The notes: generated by a model from the letters alone, not told the origin. A stretch of 64,000 nt of DNA from Bacteroidales bacterium (GCA_017480185.1 JAFVBC010000001.1:53271-117270); one strand, 5' to 3'. Positions 44,235 through 54,309 are shown, numbered from the stretch's first letter. A program made the numbers and translations.

Positions 44235-46235
44235 ATGATAGACCACGAAACAGTTCAACGCATACTGGACACCGCTCGGATTGAGGAGGTGATAGGCGAA
44301 TTTGTGTCGCTAAAAAAACGCGGTGCCAACCACATTGGGTGTTGTCCGTTTCACAATGAGAAGACCCCCTCGTTCTACGTATCGCCCAGCAAGGGCATAT
44401 ACAAGTGTTTTGGTTGTGGCGAGGCTGGCGATGTGGTAACCTTTCTGCGTAAGCACGAGCACTACACCTACCCCGAGGCTCTGCAGTATTTGGCGAAAAA
44501 ATACAACATTGAAATTCGCGAAACGGAGCAGACCGAGGAGCAGAAAACCATGCAAGCCGAGCGCGATGCCCTGTTTCATGTGTCGGCCTTTGCGCAAAAG
44601 ACGTTTGCCGACTGGCTGTTCAACAACGATATGGGGCGCACCGTAGGGCTGTCGTATTTTCGCAGTCGCGGTATGAGCGAGGCGGTTATTCGCAACTTTG
44701 GTCTGGGCTACAGCCTTGACGAGTGGACGGCTTTTACCGACCATGCCGTGGCCAACGGCTACAGCAATGAGGTGCTTGAGAAGAGCGGTCTGACCATTGT
44801 GGGCAGCGAAAATGGCAAACGCTACGACCGTTTCCGCGGACGTGTGATGTTTCCAATATACAGCATCTCAGGACGTGTGTTGGGTTTCAGCGGTCGCATA
44901 TTGAGCAGTGGTAAGCAGACGGCCAAGTATGTGAACTCGCCCGATAGCGAGATTTACAACAAGAGTCGCACGCTTTATGGCTTGTATCAGGCTCGGGGTG
45001 CCATATCGAAACAAAACAAGTGCTATTTGGTTGAGGGAAATATTGACGTTATATCGATGCACCAGTCGGGCATTGAGAACACGGTGGCCTCGTGTGGCAC
45101 ATCGCTTACCACCGAGCAGATACGCCTCATAAAACGCTACACCACTAATGTTACGGTGCTCTACGACGGCGATTCGGCTGGCATCAAGGCTACGCTCCGC
45201 GCCGTTAATCTGCTCTTTGCCGAGGAGATGCACGTGCGCATGGTGCTTTTCCCCGATGGCGAAGACCCCGACAGTTATGCTCAAAAATACGGCTCAACCC
45301 GCTTGCAGGAGTATCTTGACAGTCATGAAGACAACTTCATCATGTTCAAGACCCGCGTGCAACTGGACGAAGCCAAGACCGACCCCATACGCAAAGCAGC
45401 CCTGCTGAGCGACACCGCAGCCACCATTGCCCTGGTCAACGACCCCTTGGAGCGTGCCACTTACATACAAGAGTGCGCCCACCTGCTGCAAACCAGCGAA
45501 GAGGCGCTGACAGCGGCCGTAGCAAAAGCACGCCGACAGGCTGCACAAAAGCGGCGTGAAGAGGCCGCAACGTCATCGGCTACCGAACAAGAAGCGGCTG
45601 ATAGCGCCGAAAATGCCACAGACGTTGCCATCGAGGTGCAGACTGCTGCTCCACAAGCAGCCCTGCCCTCTCCTGCCCCAGCCACCGAACGCCACCTCAT
45701 TGAGTTGCTACTCAACTATGGCAATCACCCCATTACGCAAACTTTTACCATCGACGACAACACCACCGAAGAGCGCAAGTACAGCATTGCACAAATCATC
45801 ACTTCCGAGTTAGAGGCTGATGGCATGACGTTCAGCAGTCCGGTGTGTCAGCGCATACTGAAGAAATGCTGCGATATGGTTGCCAACGACGGCACAATAG
45901 ACCCCTCTGCCATCAGCACCACCAACGACAACGAGGAGCGAACGTTCGCCATTGGGCTGATGCTTGGAGGCTACGAAATAAGCAGTAGTTGGCACGATGT
46001 GAAAAAGATATATGTGCCAACCATTGAGAGCAACCTGCGTCGCGACCTTGAAGAGAGCCTCTTCGCATTCAAAAAAGAATACCTCAATGCGCAATTGGTT
46101 GAAAAACGACAAGAACTACTTACAGCTAACGCCGAAAGACAGATGGTGCTGCTGAGAGAGATAATGGACCTTGAAAAGATACAAAAAAGGCTTGGAACAG
46201 AACTGCACCAAGTAATTACCCCCCATTCACGATAG
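44235..46235 (+). CDS. dnaG: DNA primase
   Basis: 666 residues from ATG 44235 (MIDHETVQRIL, the family start); the longer frame from 44139 would read through the -7 box. CHC2 zinc ribbon: C37, H40, C58 and C61. TOPRIM catalytic core follows, with EGNIDVI (commonly EGYMD) and LYDGDSAG. Ala/Glu-rich linker near 440-490, then the C-terminal helicase-binding region. It makes RNA primers for replication. First gene of dnaG, sigma-54 activator, aroA, miaA. Confidence 0.95.
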   Translation: MIDHETVQRILDTARIEEVIGEFVSLKKRGANHIGCCPFHNEKTPSFYVSPSKGIYKCFGCGEAGDVVTFLRKHEHYTYPEALQYLAKKYNIEIRETEQTEEQKTMQAERDALFHVSAFAQKTFADWLFNNDMGRTVGLSYFRSRGMSEAVIRNFGLGYSLDEWTAFTDHAVANGYSNEVLEKSGLTIVGSENGKRYDRFRGRVMFPIYSISGRVLGFSGRILSSGKQTAKYVNSPDSEIYNKSRTLYGLYQARGAISKQNKCYLVEGNIDVISMHQSGIENTVASCGTSLTTEQIRLIKRYTTNVTVLYDGDSAGIKATLRAVNLLFAEEMHVRMVLFPDGEDPDSYAQKYGSTRLQEYLDSHEDNFIMFKTRVQLDEAKTDPIRKAALLSDTAATIALVNDPLERATYIQECAHLLQTSEEALTAAVAKARRQAAQKRREEAATSSATEQEAADSAENATDVAIEVQTAAPQAALPSPAPATERHLIELLLNYGNHPITQTFTIDDNTTEERKYSIAQIITSELEADGMTFSSPVCQRILKKCCDMVANDGTIDPSAISTTNDNEERTFAIGLMLGGYEISSSWHDVKKIYVPTIESNLRRDLEESLFAFKKEYLNAQLVEKRQELLTANAERQMVLLREIMDLEKIQKRLGTELHQVITPHSR

Positions 46236-46248
46236 CCCTCATTAGACA

Positions 46249-47457
46249 ATGGATATACAAACCATAAAACTACGCTACGGCATAGTGGGCAACGACCCCA
46301 AACTGATGCTGGCCCTAAACAAAGCTATACAAGTGGCACCCACCGACCTCTCTATACTCATCACTGGCGAAAGTGGCGTGGGGAAAGACGTGTTTTCAAA
46401 AATAATCCACGACAACAGCCTGCGCAAACACACCCGTCAGGGCAACGGTCTGATTTCGGTCAACTGCGGAGCCATACCCGAAGGCACTATCGAGAGCGAA
46501 CTGTTTGGGCACGTGAAAGGTGCATTCACCGGAGCAGACAAGAATAGGAAAGGCTATTTTGAAGAAGCCGATGGGGGTACGATATTCCTCGACGAGATTG
46601 GCGAGTTGCCGTTGGCAATGCAGGTTAAGTTGTTGCGCGTGCTTGAGAACGGTGAGATAATGCCAGTTGGATCGTCGACGGCTCAAAAAATAAATGTTCG
46701 GGTGGTGGCCGCTACGAACATAGACATACAACAAGCCATACATCAGGGACGCTTCAGAGAAGACCTCTACTATCGTCTGAATCAAATATCAATTGCCATT
46801 CCTCCTCTGCGTGAGCGAAAAGAAGACATTCCGCTGCTGTTTCGCAAGTTTTCGTCCGACGTTGCCGAACGCTATCACATGCCCCCCATAATGCTCTCCG
46901 ACAATGCTCGGCGCATGATGATGGACTATCCATGGTATGGAAATGTACGCGAATTGAAGAACATAACCGAGCAAATATCGGTTATAGAAACCGAGCGAAA
47001 CATAACCCCGGCAATACTTGAAAACTATCTTTCGTTTTCGACAGACGATAAGATGCCCACCGTGATAGACAACACCCCCTCATCGTCTATCACCGATCGC
47101 GAGTTGCTGCTTAAAGCCCTCTCCATGGGGCAGATGATATCTGAGATGCGTAAAGAGATTAACGACCTGCGTCAAGCCGTTACCCAACTCACACAAACTG
47201 GTATCGCCGTGCAGCACGACCAGCCAACAATCTACCTGCCAAGTACATCGCACCACGACGACAATTCGGCCGACGACAACTACGTCCTCACGCCAGAGAT
47301 AATAGAAGACGAGGCCCTATCGCTTGAAGATCGTGAACGCCACGCAATAGTAAAAGCCCTTGAAAAATATCAAGGCAACCGCAAACAGGCTGCAGCGAGC
47401 CTTAGTATCTCGGAACGCACACTTTATCGGAAAATAAAAGAATACAACCTTAACTGA
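46249..47457 (+). CDS. sigma-54-dependent transcriptional activator without receiver domain
   Basis: 402 residues. The AAA+ domain starts almost at the N terminus: Walker A GESGVGKD (40-47), the GAFTGA loop that contacts sigma-54 (91-96), Walker B FLDEIGE (D115, E116) and the RxxRxDLYYRL sensor region. C-terminal Fis-type helix-turn-helix at about 375-400 (NRKQAAASLSISERTLYRKIK). There is no response-regulator or GAF domain, so control is through partner binding or abundance. It is 13 bp after dnaG and overlaps aroA by one base, an unexpected place for such a regulator. Its target genes are unknown. Confidence 0.93.
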   Translation: MDIQTIKLRYGIVGNDPKLMLALNKAIQVAPTDLSILITGESGVGKDVFSKIIHDNSLRKHTRQGNGLISVNCGAIPEGTIESELFGHVKGAFTGADKNRKGYFEEADGGTIFLDEIGELPLAMQVKLLRVLENGEIMPVGSSTAQKINVRVVAATNIDIQQAIHQGRFREDLYYRLNQISIAIPPLRERKEDIPLLFRKFSSDVAERYHMPPIMLSDNARRMMMDYPWYGNVRELKNITEQISVIETERNITPAILENYLSFSTDDKMPTVIDNTPSSSITDRELLLKALSMGQMISEMRKEINDLRQAVTQLTQTGIAVQHDQPTIYLPSTSHHDDNSADDNYVLTPEIIEDEALSLEDRERHAIVKALEKYQGNRKQAAASLSISERTLYRKIKEYNLN

Positions 47458-48683
47458 TGGACACCAACGACACGCGCATCACCCTGCCTGCCTCAAAGAG
47501 CATGAGCAACAGGTGGTTGATACTGAACCACCTGCTTGGAGGAAAGTTGCATGTCTCTCACCTGTCGTCGTCCAACGATACTCGACTATTGCGCACACTG
47601 CTACAACAACTTGAGAAGGGCATTGACCACCATTTTTATTGCGACAATGCAGGCTCGGTTGCTCGCTTTCTTATGCCTCTGCTGGCCATAACCAATGGAG
47701 AACACATCCTTGACGGCAATCAACGGCTGCGCCAACGGCCGATGGGGCCTCTCATTGATGCACTGCTACAAATGGGATTGCGCATAGAATGTCTTGAAGA
47801 AAAAGGCTTTCTGCCAGTAAGAATAAAGGGTAGCATACCCACCCACCGCACCATTAGCATCGACCCAACACTGAGCAGCCAGTTTGTCAGCGCACTGCTT
47901 ATGATAGCCCCACGGCTTGAAAATGGCATGTCTATAACCATGACAGGGCGCCCAACATCGCGCCCATATATAGAAATGACATGCGACGCCCTGCGACAAA
48001 TAGGGGTCGACGTGCGGCGCTCGTCAAACGGTCGTTCCTACTACGTTCAACCTTTCCCCACCCACACTAAGAATATCAGCGTAACGATAGAGCGCGACTG
48101 GTCGTCGGCATCCTACTTCTACACCATGGCATTGATGCGTCCTAACCTAAAAATGCGCCTCATAGGGCTGCAATTGCAATCATGTCAGGGCGATAGCGCA
48201 GCGCACGAATTCTTTAGTCAACTGGGTATAGAGTCGACAGAGGTGCGCACCCCCTATCGCACATCGTCGCGAAGCATAACCCTTCGCAATACCGGTGAAT
48301 ACAAAAAACAGGTGCAGTTCAACTGCATAGATTGTCCCGACCTTGTGCCCACATTTGCCGTTGCTGCGGCCATTGCAGGCGTAAAAGCCACACTTAAAGG
48401 GGTGAGTAACATTGCACTAAAGGAATCTGACCGTATGCTTGCCATAACAGAAGAACTACTATCGCTGGGCATACACACCGAACACAACGACAATATACTG
48501 ACCATACTTCCATCCACCATTGTCCCTACTCGCCCCATTCACACCTACAACGACCACCGCATTGCCATGGCATTTGCCCCCTTAACCATGATGTTCCCCT
48601 CTTTGGTAATAGAAAATCCCGAAGTTGTAAATAAGTCGTTCCCCGAATTTTGGCAACAATTTGAGTTGGTACAACGCGGATGA
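47457..48683 (+). CDS. aroA: 3-phosphoshikimate 1-carboxyvinyltransferase (EPSP synthase)
   Basis: 408 residues, near the usual 420-430. Phosphoshikimate-binding LPASKSMSNRW at the N terminus, DGNQRLRQRPM (phosphoenolpyruvate site) and the YNDHRIAMAFA block. Sixth step of the shikimate pathway to aromatic amino acids. Its ATG overlaps the stop of the sigma-54 activator, and its stop overlaps miaA by 4 bp. Confidence 0.94.
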   Translation: MDTNDTRITLPASKSMSNRWLILNHLLGGKLHVSHLSSSNDTRLLRTLLQQLEKGIDHHFYCDNAGSVARFLMPLLAITNGEHILDGNQRLRQRPMGPLIDALLQMGLRIECLEEKGFLPVRIKGSIPTHRTISIDPTLSSQFVSALLMIAPRLENGMSITMTGRPTSRPYIEMTCDALRQIGVDVRRSSNGRSYYVQPFPTHTKNISVTIERDWSSASYFYTMALMRPNLKMRLIGLQLQSCQGDSAAHEFFSQLGIESTEVRTPYRTSSRSITLRNTGEYKKQVQFNCIDCPDLVPTFAVAAAIAGVKATLKGVSNIALKESDRMLAITEELLSLGIHTEHNDNILTILPSTIVPTRPIHTYNDHRIAMAFAPLTMMFPSLVIENPEVVNKSFPEFWQQFELVQRG

Positions 48684-49519
48684 AACGACTAATAATCATC
48701 GGTGGCGCAACAGCTGTTGGAAAAACTGCCTTTGCTATATCGTTGGCAAAACAACTCAACACCGAAATAATATCGTGTGATTCACGTCAGTTCTACAGCG
48801 AACTGAACATAGGTGTGGCGCGTCCCTCCGAAGAAGAACTTGCAGTAGTAAGGCATCACTTTATTGCATGTCGCTCTGTGATGACTCCATATAACATATA
48901 TGACTATGGCGAAGATGCTCAAACAACCATAGAACAACTATTTGAAAAGCATGAAACGGTCGTTGCCGTAGGTGGAAGTGGACTATATATTGATGCACTT
49001 AGGCAGACATCGGTCAAAATTCCCAACCCATCTGCCGAGTTGCGGACACAGTTACAACAAATGCCACTTTCTGATAAACAACAACTCTTATCAGAACTTG
49101 ACCCAGAATATTTTAAGCGCGTAGACCGCAATAACTCGGCAAGACTGCAACGAGCATTGGAAGTGTGTTTGACTGTGGGACAACCATATAGCACGGTTAT
49201 AGCAGAACAAAAACAAACACCACGCCCCTATCATACCGAAATTCACATCGTTTCGACCGATAACTATACGCTCCGACAGCGTATTAACACCCGAGTAGAT
49301 TCGATGATTGCACAAGGATTGGTCGACGAGGTAGCCAGTCTTCTACCAATGTGCCACTTGAATACTTTGCATACAGTGGGCTACACTGAACTCTTTCCAG
49401 TGTGCGAAGGCAAGCAATCGTTGGCTCTTGCCGTGGAACAAATAAAGATGAACACGTGGCATTATGCACGTAAACAACTCACATGGTTCAGACGATATAA
49501 GGATGCTACGGTAGAATAA
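48680..49519 (+). CDS. miaA: tRNA dimethylallyltransferase
   Basis: 279 residues, slightly shorter than most (about 300-315). P-loop GGATAVGKT, the DSRQFY motif that holds tRNA A37, and GGSGLYIDAL. It adds a dimethylallyl group to N6 of A37 in tRNAs that read codons starting with U. Last gene of the dnaG operon, followed by a terminator. Confidence 0.93.
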   Translation: MKRLIIIGGATAVGKTAFAISLAKQLNTEIISCDSRQFYSELNIGVARPSEEELAVVRHHFIACRSVMTPYNIYDYGEDAQTTIEQLFEKHETVVAVGGSGLYIDALRQTSVKIPNPSAELRTQLQQMPLSDKQQLLSELDPEYFKRVDRNNSARLQRALEVCLTVGQPYSTVIAEQKQTPRPYHTEIHIVSTDNYTLRQRINTRVDSMIAQGLVDEVASLLPMCHLNTLHTVGYTELFPVCEGKQSLALAVEQIKMNTWHYARKQLTWFRRYKDATVE

Positions 49520-49548
49520 AAGGGGCTTCATCCATATGAAGCCCCTTT
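49519..49548. terminator. bidirectional terminator between miaA and hbd
   Basis: Perfect 12-bp stem AAAGGGGCTTCA (49519-49530 with 49537-49548). The genes on each side converge on it. Confidence 0.88.
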
Positions 49549-49569
49549 GTTATCCAGTCTGTGTTAATA

Positions 49570-50406
49570 TCAATATTTGTAGAACCCTTCGCCTGTTTTG
49601 CGGCCAAGCAGACCAGCACGCACCATTTTTCTTAACAAGGGGTGAGGACGATATTTAGGATCGCCAAATTCTTTATAAAGCACCTCCATAATTGCCAAAT
49701 TGACATCATTGCCAATCAAGTCGGCAAGAGCCAGTGGCCCCATGGGGTGATTTGCACCAAGTTGCATGCATTTATCAATATCCTCGGCAGTTGCAATGCC
49801 ATCGGCCAAAATACCCACCGCCTCATTTATCATGGGGATAAGTATGCGGTTGACAACAAAGCCTGGAGCTTCTTTTACCTCAACCGGGTCTTTATCAATC
49901 GATTTTGAAAGATCAACAATGGTGCGACAGACCTCATCGCTGGTCAACTGGCCACGAATTACCTCGACCAAAGCCATACGATCGGCCGGATTGAAGAAGT
50001 GCATGCCAATAAACTGTGCAGGACGCTGAGTACTGGCTGCTATCTCGGTGATACTAAGACTACTGCTGTTTGTAGCAAAGATAGTTTCTGGTTTGCACAT
50101 TGTATCAAGTTGCCCAAACACTTCTTTCTTCAACTGCATGTCTTCTACAGCGGCCTCTATGACCAAATCGGCATCGGCAAATGAAGCATAGTCGGTGGTT
50201 GTAGTAATATTAGCAAGCAAAGCATCAACAGCCTCTTGCGTTATCTTGCCTTTTTCTATAAGCTTTACATACGATTTTGAAATCGAAGCCATTGCCTTAT
50301 CAAGGCTTGCCTGGGTGCGACTCTTCATGGTTACGGGCATTTTTGCAGCAAAAGCCTTAACAATACCTTTTGCCATGGTGCCTGTACCTATAATGCAAAT
50401 TTTCAT
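49570..50406 (-). CDS. hbd: 3-hydroxybutyryl-CoA dehydrogenase
   Basis: 278 residues. N-terminal NAD-binding GTGTMAKG (7-14), catalytic His region [10 protein letters not shown], and the C-terminal dimer domain with ANHPMGPL. Reduces acetoacetyl-CoA to 3-hydroxybutyryl-CoA in butyrate synthesis (or the reverse). It follows crt by 43 bp on the same strand. Confidence 0.94.
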   Translation of the reverse strand: MKICIIGTGTMAKGIVKAFAAKMPVTMKSRTQASLDKAMASISKSYVKLIEKGKITQEAVDALLANITTTTDYASFADADLVIEAAVEDMQLKKEVFGQLDTMCKPETIFATNSSSLSITEIAASTQRPAQFIGMHFFNPADRMALVEVIRGQLTSDEVCRTIVDLSKSIDKDPVEVKEAPGFVVNRILIPMINEAVGILADGIATAEDIDKCMQLGANHPMGPLALADLIGNDVNLAIMEVLYKEFGDPKYRPHPLLRKMVRAGLLGRKTGEGFYKY

Positions 50407-50449
50407 ATTTTATGGATTTTTAGATTATTCAACTAATTGGTATTAACAT

Positions 50450-51226
50450 TCACTCTCCACGATACTCGTACTTACCCTTTTGCAAAAAGGCTTTCATACC
50501 CTCTTTTTGGTCGTTTGTAGCAAAGCACTGCCCAAACTCTTTATTCTCAAAGTCAATGCCCTTATCGGCATCAAGGTCGAATTCTGCGTTGATGCAACGT
50601 TTTGCTGCCGCAACAGCTATTGGGGCATTTGCAGCAATGCGGTTGGCAATGCGCAAGGCCTCTTCCATCAACTGTTCACGCGAAACAATGGCATTGACCA
50701 GTCCAATGCGCAAGGCCTCATCCGCCTTAATTGTCTCTGCACTGTAAATCAACTGTTTGGCCATACCCATTCCGACCACTCGCGGAAGGCGCATAGTGCC
50801 ACTAAAACCAGGGATAATACCCAAGCCAACTTCGGGTTGGCCAAACTTGGCATTATCGCTACAGATGCGAATATCGCACGCCAAAGCCAGTTCACAGCCA
50901 CCACCCAGCGCATATCCGCCCACAGCGGCAATAACAGGAATGGGCAGTGTTTCTATTTTGCGAAACACATCGGCACCTCTTCTTCCGAAGGCCATACCAC
51001 CTGCAGGGTCGAGTGTAGACATTTCACTAATATCGGCACCTGCAACAAACGATTTCTCGCCGTCGCCAGTGATTATCATACAGCGAAAACGCTTGCAGTC
51101 AACAGTATCAATAAACTGCCCCATCTCGGTCAGCACCGCACTATTCAGGGCGTTAAGACTCTTCGGCACGCTGATGGTCATCACAACAACGTTGCCTTTT
51201 TCTTCTATTTTCAAATGTTGGTACAT
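50450..51226 (-). CDS. crt: crotonase / enoyl-CoA hydratase
   Basis: 258 residues, a single crotonase fold. Oxyanion-hole segments AGADISEM and GGYALGGGCELA, with catalytic Glu residues in GGGCELA and GQPEVGLG. Interconverts 3-hydroxybutyryl-CoA and crotonyl-CoA. First gene of crt-hbd, with a promoter-like box about 35 bases upstream. No thiolase gene is in the window. Confidence 0.94.
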   Translation of the reverse strand: MYQHLKIEEKGNVVVMTISVPKSLNALNSAVLTEMGQFIDTVDCKRFRCMIITGDGEKSFVAGADISEMSTLDPAGGMAFGRRGADVFRKIETLPIPVIAAVGGYALGGGCELALACDIRICSDNAKFGQPEVGLGIIPGFSGTMRLPRVVGMGMAKQLIYSAETIKADEALRIGLVNAIVSREQLMEEALRIANRIAANAPIAVAAAKRCINAEFDLDADKGIDFENKEFGQCFATNDQKEGMKAFLQKGKYEYRGE

Positions 51227-51260
51227 ATTGCTTGATATTGGATGTTAATGAACCAAGTGC

Positions 51261-51294
51261 AAAGATACACCTTTTTTCACATCAAACATCAAAG
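51261..51294 (-). promoter_or_regulatory. promoter upstream of crt
   Basis: -7 TATCTTTG at 51261-51268 (minus strand) and TTTG at 51291-51294, with a 22-base spacer, slightly long. Confidence 0.55.
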
Positions 51295-51303
51295 AATACA
51301 CCC

Positions 51304-52233
51304 CTATTTGGAATGTCCCACACATTCATGCTCATGGCAACAACTGCCAGGTGTTTCAAATTCGAGAGTGCTATGATTGATGCCCATATCGCAGAGTATG
51401 TGTTTCAATCGTTGGGTCGTTTCGTCAAGCTGCAACGCATCATGTATAACCACGTGTGCTGTTAGGGCTGTTTCAGTGGTTGAAATTGACCATATATGGA
51501 CGTGATGAACATCTTCAACACCAACATCTTTCTTAATCTCTTCAACCACATTATCAATATCATAATCCTCTGGAACTGCATCAATACTTAAACGTAAACT
51601 CTCCGACAGCAGACTCCAAGTAGATATTAGTATCACGACGGCTATTACAAGGCCAATAATAGGGTCTACAACCGTCCAACCGGTGTACTTAATTACCAAC
51701 CCCGAAACCACCACACCAACGCTTACCAGCGTGTCGGCCAACATGTGAAGAAAAGCCCCACGGGTGTTGATATCGTGATGTTGCTGACGACCAAGAACAT
51801 AGGCAGTTAAACCATTTACCACAATACCCACACCAGCAGTCCATGCAATGAGGCTACCATCGACACTTACAGGATTAAAGAATTTGTGTACACTCTCAAC
51901 CATAATGGCGCCAACGGCTACAAGCAAAATGATGGCATTTAGGAGCGAAATGAGTACCGAACTTTTTCGAAGGCCATAGGTGAAGCGTTTACTTGCACGC
52001 GAGGTCGTAAGACGCAACGCAATCATGGCAAGCAAGAGCGAAAAAACATCGCTCAAATTATGCCCAGCGTCGCTCAACAAACCCACAGAGTGGCCAATCA
52101 GTCCAGCAATAGCCTCAACAACAACGAAGAGTAGGTTAAGTGCCACAGCCACAATATATATGGCCGAAAGATGCGTTACGTTGTGCTCGTGATGATGGGA
52201 ATGATGGTGATGATGAGAATCGTGATGATGCAT
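51304..52233 (-). CDS. cation diffusion facilitator, zinc-type efflux transporter
   Basis: 309 residues. His-rich cytoplasmic start (residues 2-20, mostly His) followed by six membrane helices; metal-site motifs HNLSD in helix 2 and HMLAD in helix 5. A C-terminal ferredoxin-like cytoplasmic domain ends with a second His/Cys cluster (CCHEHEC). Exports Zn2+ or similar divalent metals in exchange for protons. Monocistronic. Confidence 0.92.
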   Translation of the reverse strand: MHHHDSHHHHHSHHHEHNVTHLSAIYIVAVALNLLFVVVEAIAGLIGHSVGLLSDAGHNLSDVFSLLLAMIALRLTTSRASKRFTYGLRKSSVLISLLNAIILLVAVGAIMVESVHKFFNPVSVDGSLIAWTAGVGIVVNGLTAYVLGRQQHHDINTRGAFLHMLADTLVSVGVVVSGLVIKYTGWTVVDPIIGLVIAVVILISTWSLLSESLRLSIDAVPEDYDIDNVVEEIKKDVGVEDVHHVHIWSISTTETALTAHVVIHDALQLDETTQRLKHILCDMGINHSTLEFETPGSCCHEHECVGHSK

Positions 52234-52262
52234 AACAGATTGTGTTTAATGTTTTTGTTTTG

Positions 52263-52270
52263 CAAAAATA
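52263..52270 (-). promoter_or_regulatory. -7 box upstream of the cation efflux gene
   Basis: TATTTTTG on the minus strand, 29 bases before the start. Confidence 0.4.
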
Positions 52271-52437
52271 CCTGCTTCGAGCCAATCTGCAATCTCATCA
52301 TTTATGGTGAGTGTTGCAAGAACAAGTCTCATTATTAAAATATTGTAAATTGTTTACAAACACCATATTACACAAATCTATTAAAGCAAAACAACACATT
52401 AAGGCAACTCACTATAGTCAACCACCGATGTGACGAA

Positions 52438-53484
52438 TCACAGCAAAAGGCCACATATCGAGCCTCCACAACTGTCGCACATCGCTCCAGTAACCGATGC
52501 CAGTGTATTATTGCGACCCACGTAGCGAAAGTAACCCAAAAAGGCAAATATCAATGCCTCTTTATAATTCACCGTTAACGCATCTGGCACAACGACTTGC
52601 ACACCTTGCAACTCATCAACTATGCACTGCATCAAAAAATCATTGAACGCTCCACCGCCCGTTACCAGCATAGAGTCAATATGCTCATTTTTTACCACCC
52701 GGGCAATTTGTCCTACAATGTGCACACACAGGGTGCGGAGCAAGTTGCATGGGCTATCATCCGCCAGCATCACCTTTGGCCAGAAACTGGATATAAACCA
52801 TTCCTTGCCAAGTGATTTTGGATAGCTTTCACCATAGTAATCAATACTATCCAATATTTTATTCAACCTTTCATTGAATATACCACCTCGTGCCAAGGCC
52901 CCATCGCGATCGAACGACTGACCGCACATATTTGCAACACGGTTGAGGGCCATGTTGCACGGACAGATGTCGAAGGCCACTCTTTGGCCAGCGTGCCTAA
53001 ACGATATGTTGGCAATTCCGCCCAGGTTGAGGCAAGCGTCGTAGTCGGCAAACAGCAACTCGTCGCCAAGGGGTACCAGCGGAGCTCCCTGCCCACCAAG
53101 CGACACATCGAGCATACGGAAATCGCACACCACCGGTAGGCGCGTAAGCGCGGCTATTGCCTGCCCATTGCCAATCTGCGTGGTCAGCCCGCGCTGTGGC
53201 TGGTGAAATACGGTGTGCCCATGCGATGCCACAAGGTCTACCTTATCATCGCCTTGAGCAATAAAGCGTTTTATCTCGGAAGCAAAGAAATGGCCAAGAT
53301 CGACATCGGTTTGAGCATAGTCAAGCGCAGTGCCATTCTCGATGCCTGCAAGACGGCCACGCCACTGCTCGTCGTAGGGTACGGTGGTAGCGCGCACAAT
53401 GTGCGCGCTACCACCATCCACACGGCACAAAGCCAAGTCAAGTCCATCGAGCGAAGTGCCCGACATCAGTCCCAACACATTCAC
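52438..53484 (-). CDS. anmK: anhydro-N-acetylmuramic acid kinase
   Basis: 348 residues, near the usual 360-370. N-terminal ATP-binding GLMSGTSLDG, catalytic Asp region (ASHGHTVFHQP, ACLNLGGIANIS), and VTGGGAFND. It phosphorylates and opens 1,6-anhydroMurNAc, recycling peptidoglycan sugars to MurNAc-6-P. The start is GTG at 53484 (GTG AAT GTG), 14 bp after the nitroreductase stop. A second box, TACATTTG, lies at 53517-53524. Confidence 0.93.
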   Translation of the reverse strand: MNVLGLMSGTSLDGLDLALCRVDGGSAHIVRATTVPYDEQWRGRLAGIENGTALDYAQTDVDLGHFFASEIKRFIAQGDDKVDLVASHGHTVFHQPQRGLTTQIGNGQAIAALTRLPVVCDFRMLDVSLGGQGAPLVPLGDELLFADYDACLNLGGIANISFRHAGQRVAFDICPCNMALNRVANMCGQSFDRDGALARGGIFNERLNKILDSIDYYGESYPKSLGKEWFISSFWPKVMLADDSPCNLLRTLCVHIVGQIARVVKNEHIDSMLVTGGGAFNDFLMQCIVDELQGVQVVVPDALTVNYKEALIFAFLGYFRYVGRNNTLASVTGAMCDSCGGSICGLLL

Positions 53485-53498
53485 TTTTCCCGACGCAG

Positions 53499-54164
53499 CT
53501 ATTTTACAAATGTAAAGTTCTCTTTACCTGCAACCAATTCGAAGTGGCACTTGACAATGCCGCAGTCAAGTTTCAGGTATGCCCCAAGCAATGGAGTTTT
53601 CACCTCAACCCCCTTGTCCGAAAGCACAAATTTGAACTTTTGTTGGTTCATGGCTGTGGGAGCAAGCATCGCAGCCTCGACTCCACGAATAAACCACTGG
53701 GGCGAATTGGCAGTTGCATTGCTCACCTGCTGCATCGTCTTGCTGCGCCTTGCCGTCCCTTGAGACACGCCGTAGCCCAAAGCAATAACTATAGTCTCAC
53801 GCTCGCCATCGGCAACCACAGCATGACTCTTGCCATGCGTCAGTGCCACCCAGCAGGTATTCAACCCCAACTCCTGGGCTTTAAGCACCATCAACTCGCC
53901 ATAATAGCCACAAAGCTCGTCGAGGTCGGCCGACTTGCGACCAACCAACGATATATAGTTGCGTGCATTTTCGAAACGGCCATAGTGTGCCAAGCGCGTG
54001 CCAAAACATTCGGGTTCATCGTAAACCACCTGCATGTGCAGTCCACTACTGGCATTAAGTTCGGCTGCATAAGCGTCCAACTGCTGACGCACCTCGGGTG
54101 CAATTGCCTTTTCTTGAAATTGTCGCACCGAGTGCCTGCTTTTCATCAATTCAAAAATATCCAT
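53499..54164 (-). CDS. nitroreductase-family flavoprotein
   Basis: 221 residues. FMN-binding RHSVRQF at the N terminus (about 10-16), the GELMVLKAQELGLNTCWVA helix, and a C-terminal MLAPTAMNQQ substrate loop. It resembles the TM1586-type nitroreductases. These reduce nitro compounds or quinones with NAD(P)H; the natural substrate is unknown. Precedes anmK on one transcript. Confidence 0.85.
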   Translation of the reverse strand: MDIFELMKSRHSVRQFQEKAIAPEVRQQLDAYAAELNASSGLHMQVVYDEPECFGTRLAHYGRFENARNYISLVGRKSADLDELCGYYGELMVLKAQELGLNTCWVALTHGKSHAVVADGERETIVIALGYGVSQGTARRSKTMQQVSNATANSPQWFIRGVEAAMLAPTAMNQQKFKFVLSDKGVEVKTPLLGAYLKLDCGIVKCHFELVAGKENFTFVK

Positions 54165-54188
54165 ACTACTAATAGTTTATCAGAGCTG

Positions 54189-54196
54189 CAAAGTTA
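54189..54196 (-). promoter_or_regulatory. -7 box upstream of the nitroreductase gene
   Basis: TAACTTTG on the minus strand, 24 bases before the start; the repeat array of locus D begins 20 bases further upstream. Confidence 0.45.
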
Positions 54197-54215
54197 CATT
54201 TTTTCCACATCAAAA

Positions 54216-54309
54216 CCTGACAAAATGGCAGATAATAGGGAGTTGATCAGGAGTTGATAGGGACTTGGTCAGGAGTTGATAGGGCGATGGTGTCAGTTTG
54301 AGACTGACA
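54216..54309. repeat. 11-bp repeat array, locus D
   Basis: Head cctgacaaaatggca (54216-54230), then five 11-mers: agggagttgat (54237), caggagttgat (54248), agggacttggt (54259), caggagttgat (54270), agggcgatggt (54281-54291). A tgtcag/ctgaca hairpin follows (54291-54309). It fills the divergent gap between nitroreductase and tcdA. Confidence 0.92.
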
